Assembly (NCBI GenBank): GCA_937900485.1
Contig: CALCEL010000106.1
Location: 1 to 26,037 of the forward strand
Source of the DNA: an uncultured Prevotellaceae bacterium
GTDB taxonomy: Bacteria > Bacteroidota > Bacteroidia > Bacteroidales > Bacteroidaceae
Reading direction: 5' to 3'
DNA length: 26,037 nucleotides
Shown: positions 23,870 through 26,037 of the stretch, in pieces
Layout of the letters: each line of letters opens with the position of its first letter
Numbering within the stretch: the stretch's first letter is position 1
The notes under the pieces: generated by a model
Database searches by the model: none
Told to the model about the DNA's origin: nothing
Seen by the model: the letters and a program-made list of their open reading frames with translations, nothing else
Position numbers and translations under genes: made by a program

Positions 23870-24451
23870 ATGAATGATTTTGCCACGTGGTATTACGGAC
23901 TGGATTCCGGATTACAAGTGTTTTGGGGTTGTGCCCTGATTAGTTCATTAGTATTTGCATTGCAGTCTGTTTTGACTATAATCGGAATGGACAATGCTGG
24001 GTCGGACCTCGATGTGAGTTTTGACGGTGACACAATGGACACGGGAGGAGCATTGAGTCTCTTCTCGATGCGAAGCCTAGTGAATTTCTTCGTGGGCTTC
24101 GGTTGGGCAGGAGTGAGTTTCTACAATGCGTTCTCCGCCAAGATCCTTGTGTTCATCGTAGCTATAGGTGTTGGACTACTCTTCGGTTATATGTTCTTTT
24201 TCCTTCGTAAGAAACTCATGACCTTTGAGTCAAACGGTGCCGTGAACATCAATGAGGCTGTCGGCAAGGAGGCGGACGTCTATCTTAGGATACCGGCTGG
24301 CGGCACAGCCGCCGGCAAGGTGCAGATCAGTCTCCGCGGCTCGGTTTTCGAGTACCCGGCTGTCACGCATGACGAGGAGATACCGACGGGAGCGAGGATT
24401 AAGGTCGTCGAGGTGCTAGACGGTAAGACGTTATTGGTCAAGTTAGTATAG
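23870..24451 (+). CDS. NfeD-like membrane protein
   Basis: A 193-residue protein with membrane helices near residues 18-40 and 65-112 (VNFFVGFGWAGVSFYN, ILVFIVAIGVGLLFGYMFFFL) and a soluble C-terminal OB-fold domain (about 125-193: AVGKEADVYLRIPAGGTAAGKVQISLRGSVFEYPA...IKVVEVLDGKTLLVKLV), the pattern of short NfeD/YuaF proteins, which work with flotillins in membrane microdomains. The flotillin gene follows after 17 bp. No serine-protease (ClpP-like) domain is present, so it is the short type. Confidence 0.86.
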   Translation: MNDFATWYYGLDSGLQVFWGCALISSLVFALQSVLTIIGMDNAGSDLDVSFDGDTMDTGGALSLFSMRSLVNFFVGFGWAGVSFYNAFSAKILVFIVAIGVGLLFGYMFFFLRKKLMTFESNGAVNINEAVGKEADVYLRIPAGGTAAGKVQISLRGSVFEYPAVTHDEEIPTGARIKVVEVLDGKTLLVKLV

Positions 24452-24468
24452 AATCAACCTAAATATTT

Positions 24469-25854
24469 ATGGAAAAAATGTATGTTATCTTAGCCGCAGT
24501 AATCGTCCTTGTGATTCTGTTAGCGGCAATCGTTAATCGTTACAGACGTTGTCCTTCTGACAAGATCCTTGTCATCTACGGTGGCAACTCAAGCAACAAG
24601 AAGTCAGCCAAGTGTGTGCATGGTGGCGGTGCTTTCGTGTGGCCTATCATCGAGGATTATGCTTATCTCTCACTCACACCGATAAGCATAGACGCTAACC
24701 TTACCAACGCCCTCTCTCGTCAGAACATCCGAGTCGACGTCCCATGTCGTTTCACCGTGGCCATATCCACTGACCCCGACTGCATGAATGCGGCGGCTGA
24801 GCGTCTCTTGGGACTGTCAGCGGGTCAGATTCAGGAGCTGGCTCGTGATATCCTGTTCGGACAGCTCCGTCTCGTCATCGCCACGATGAGTATTGAGGAG
24901 CTCAACAGCGACCGCGACAAGTTCCTGGAGGCTATATCCAGCAACGTGGAGGGTGAGCTGAAGAAGATAGGTCTCCGTCTTATCAACGTCAACGTGACGG
25001 ATATCAATGACGAGTCCGGCTATATCGAGGCCTTGGGTCAGGAAGCTGCCGCCAAAGCCATCAACGAGGCTAAGGTGCGTGTGGCTGAGCAGGAGAAGTT
25101 CGGAGAAATCGGTAAGGCTGAGGCCAACCGTGAGACACGTGTCAGGACGGCTGAGGCCAATGCGATGGCCGTGCGCGGTGAGAACGAGGCTAAGGTGCAG
25201 ATCGCTGACTCTGACGCGGAGAGACGTGAGAGAGAAGCAGAGGCACAGCGTAAGGCCACTGCCGCAGAGAAGGTGGCTCAGGCTAAGGCACTCGAGGAGG
25301 CGTACTCCGCTGAGCGAGCTGCCGAGGAAGCGAGAGCAGAGCGTGAGCGAGCTACTCAGAGCGCTAACGTCCTCGTCAGTCAGGAAATCGAGAAGAAACG
25401 TAGGATTATCGAGGCTGAGGCAGAGGCTGAGAAGGTCAGAGTCAACGCTAAGGGTGAGGCTGACGCACAGTACGCTAAGATGGAGGCTGAGGCGCGAGGT
25501 CTCTTTGAAATCCTCTCTCGTCAGGCTGCCGGTTATGATAAGATGGTACAGGCTGCTGGAGGCGACGCCAACAAGGCTTATATGTTACTCCTGCTCGAGA
25601 AACTGCCTGACCTCGTCAAGACTCAGGTTGAGGCTGTCAAGGGCATCAACATCGACCATGTCACTGTTTGGGATAGCGGACAGGGCTCTGACGGCAAGGG
25701 AAGTACGGCTAACTTTCTCTCTGGTCTCATCAAGAGCGTCCCTCCTTTGAATGACCTGTTCGATCAGGCTGGACTGGCATTACCGGAGTATCTCGCTAAG
25801 AAGAAAGAGAATAAGGAGGCGGATGCGGAGCAGGAGACGGCAGAAATTCAATAG
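24469..25854 (+). CDS. flotillin family protein
   Basis: A 461-residue flotillin. One N-terminal membrane segment (about 3-22) leads into an SPFH/PHB domain (about 28-195; KILVIYGGNSS, VPCRFTVAISTDPDCMNAAAERLLG, LKKIGLRLINVNVTDINDE). Residues 200-350 are a long coiled coil made of Glu-Ala-rich repeats (AEANRETRVRTAEANAMAVRGENEA and similar), and the last 100 residues hold the oligomerisation part (VKTQVEAVKGINIDHVTVWDSG). Flotillins scaffold membrane microdomains; with NfeD it forms a conserved pair such as yuaF-yuaG. A terminator follows. Confidence 0.93.
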   Translation: MEKMYVILAAVIVLVILLAAIVNRYRRCPSDKILVIYGGNSSNKKSAKCVHGGGAFVWPIIEDYAYLSLTPISIDANLTNALSRQNIRVDVPCRFTVAISTDPDCMNAAAERLLGLSAGQIQELARDILFGQLRLVIATMSIEELNSDRDKFLEAISSNVEGELKKIGLRLINVNVTDINDESGYIEALGQEAAAKAINEAKVRVAEQEKFGEIGKAEANRETRVRTAEANAMAVRGENEAKVQIADSDAERREREAEAQRKATAAEKVAQAKALEEAYSAERAAEEARAERERATQSANVLVSQEIEKKRRIIEAEAEAEKVRVNAKGEADAQYAKMEAEARGLFEILSRQAAGYDKMVQAAGGDANKAYMLLLLEKLPDLVKTQVEAVKGINIDHVTVWDSGQGSDGKGSTANFLSGLIKSVPPLNDLFDQAGLALPEYLAKKKENKEADAEQETAEIQ

Positions 25855-25931
25855 TGATGATTTCTGAAATTGGTCTTGTCGAGACGCGTCGCTGAGACAA
25901 CCTCGATAATTCCTTTTTACTCAATATACTT

Positions 25932-25971
25932 AAGTGGTGAGCCTGATACGAAATAAGGTTCACCACTTTTT
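25932..25971 (+). terminator. intrinsic terminator of the NfeD-flotillin operon
   Basis: AAGTGGTGAGCCT (25932-25944) pairs with AGGTTCACCACTT (25956-25968), one G-U pair, followed by a T run to 25971. Confidence 0.88.
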
Positions 25972-26037
25972 CTTATTTCAAATTATTACTGTCCGCTAAA
26001 CATTATACAAGGTCACTTTACCCCTTGAAACCCAGGA
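25972..26037. other. window edge, nothing identified
   Basis: The last 66 bases hold no recognisable gene or RNA. ACTGTCCGCTAAAC near 25987-26000 is not assignable to an element from this short piece. Confidence 0.4.

Noticed and set aside
25007..25750. 247-codon plus frame in the flotillin gene
   Set aside because: Arg/Ser/Leu-rich out-of-frame translation of the repetitive Glu-Ala coiled-coil coding sequence.
25985..26037. Possible insertion sequence end (ACTGTCCGCTAAAC)
   Set aside because: A vaguely similar TTACTGTCCGAAAC occurs near 7649, but no transposase or matching inverted end is visible; too little sequence to support.

Overview
The window looks like a member of the Bacteroidales, most likely Prevotellaceae. 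The partial 16S rRNA gene at the left edge reads as Bacteroidota. Several promoters match the Bacteroidota form (TTG, about 19 bp, TAnnTTTG). The protein families (NfeD plus flotillin, a GlsA-like acyltransferase, a prfC/tsaC/ClC/fmt cluster) fit as well. Genus assignment from this stretch alone is inference.

Layout, left to right. (1) 1-1250: 5' part of a 16S rRNA gene on the minus strand, with its leader and a strong rRNA promoter. (2) 1345-2112: a retropepsin-like gene that has lost its 5' end. (3) About 2112-7640: remnant of a Mu-like transposable prophage: a beheaded DUF3164 gene and a small gene on plus, then gp37-like, gpG-like, minor head (F-like, with a C-terminal CdiA-CT-type nuclease domain), DUF935 portal and a shortened DUF1320 gene on minus. 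Transposase, head protease, major capsid and tail genes are absent, so it is probably defective. (4) 7640-15760: a plasmid-type replication and partition module: a Rep_3 initiator gene, some 19 copies of a 17-bp iteron in both orientations (two of them inside the initiator gene), a D-2-hydroxyacid dehydrogenase gene, a 1.6 kb very AT-rich and pyrimidine-biased gene-free stretch, a ribbon-helix-helix partner gene and parA. (5) 15764-20750: a tight housekeeping cluster prfC-tsaC-ClC channel-fmt. (6) 20758-22078: an ECF-like sigma factor and a DUF2007 gene. (7) 22080-23695: a PlsC-type acyltransferase and a radical SAM gene on minus. (8) 23870-25854: NfeD and flotillin, followed by a terminator.

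The most notable point is the combination of (4) with its neighbours. A plasmid-style Rep/iteron/ParA module sits between an rRNA operon and core translation genes (prfC, fmt, tsaC). Several Prevotella species have two chromosomes, so the simplest reading is that this is the replication origin of a secondary chromosome (chromid); an integrated plasmid is the main alternative. Gene direction agrees: left of the iterons nearly everything, including the rRNA operon, reads leftward, and right of parA most genes read rightward, as expected on either side of a bidirectional origin.

The prophage remnant is a second accessory layer. Its minor head protein carries a nuclease-like toxin domain with no recognisable immunity gene beside it, and a possible small antisense RNA lies just past the end of that gene.
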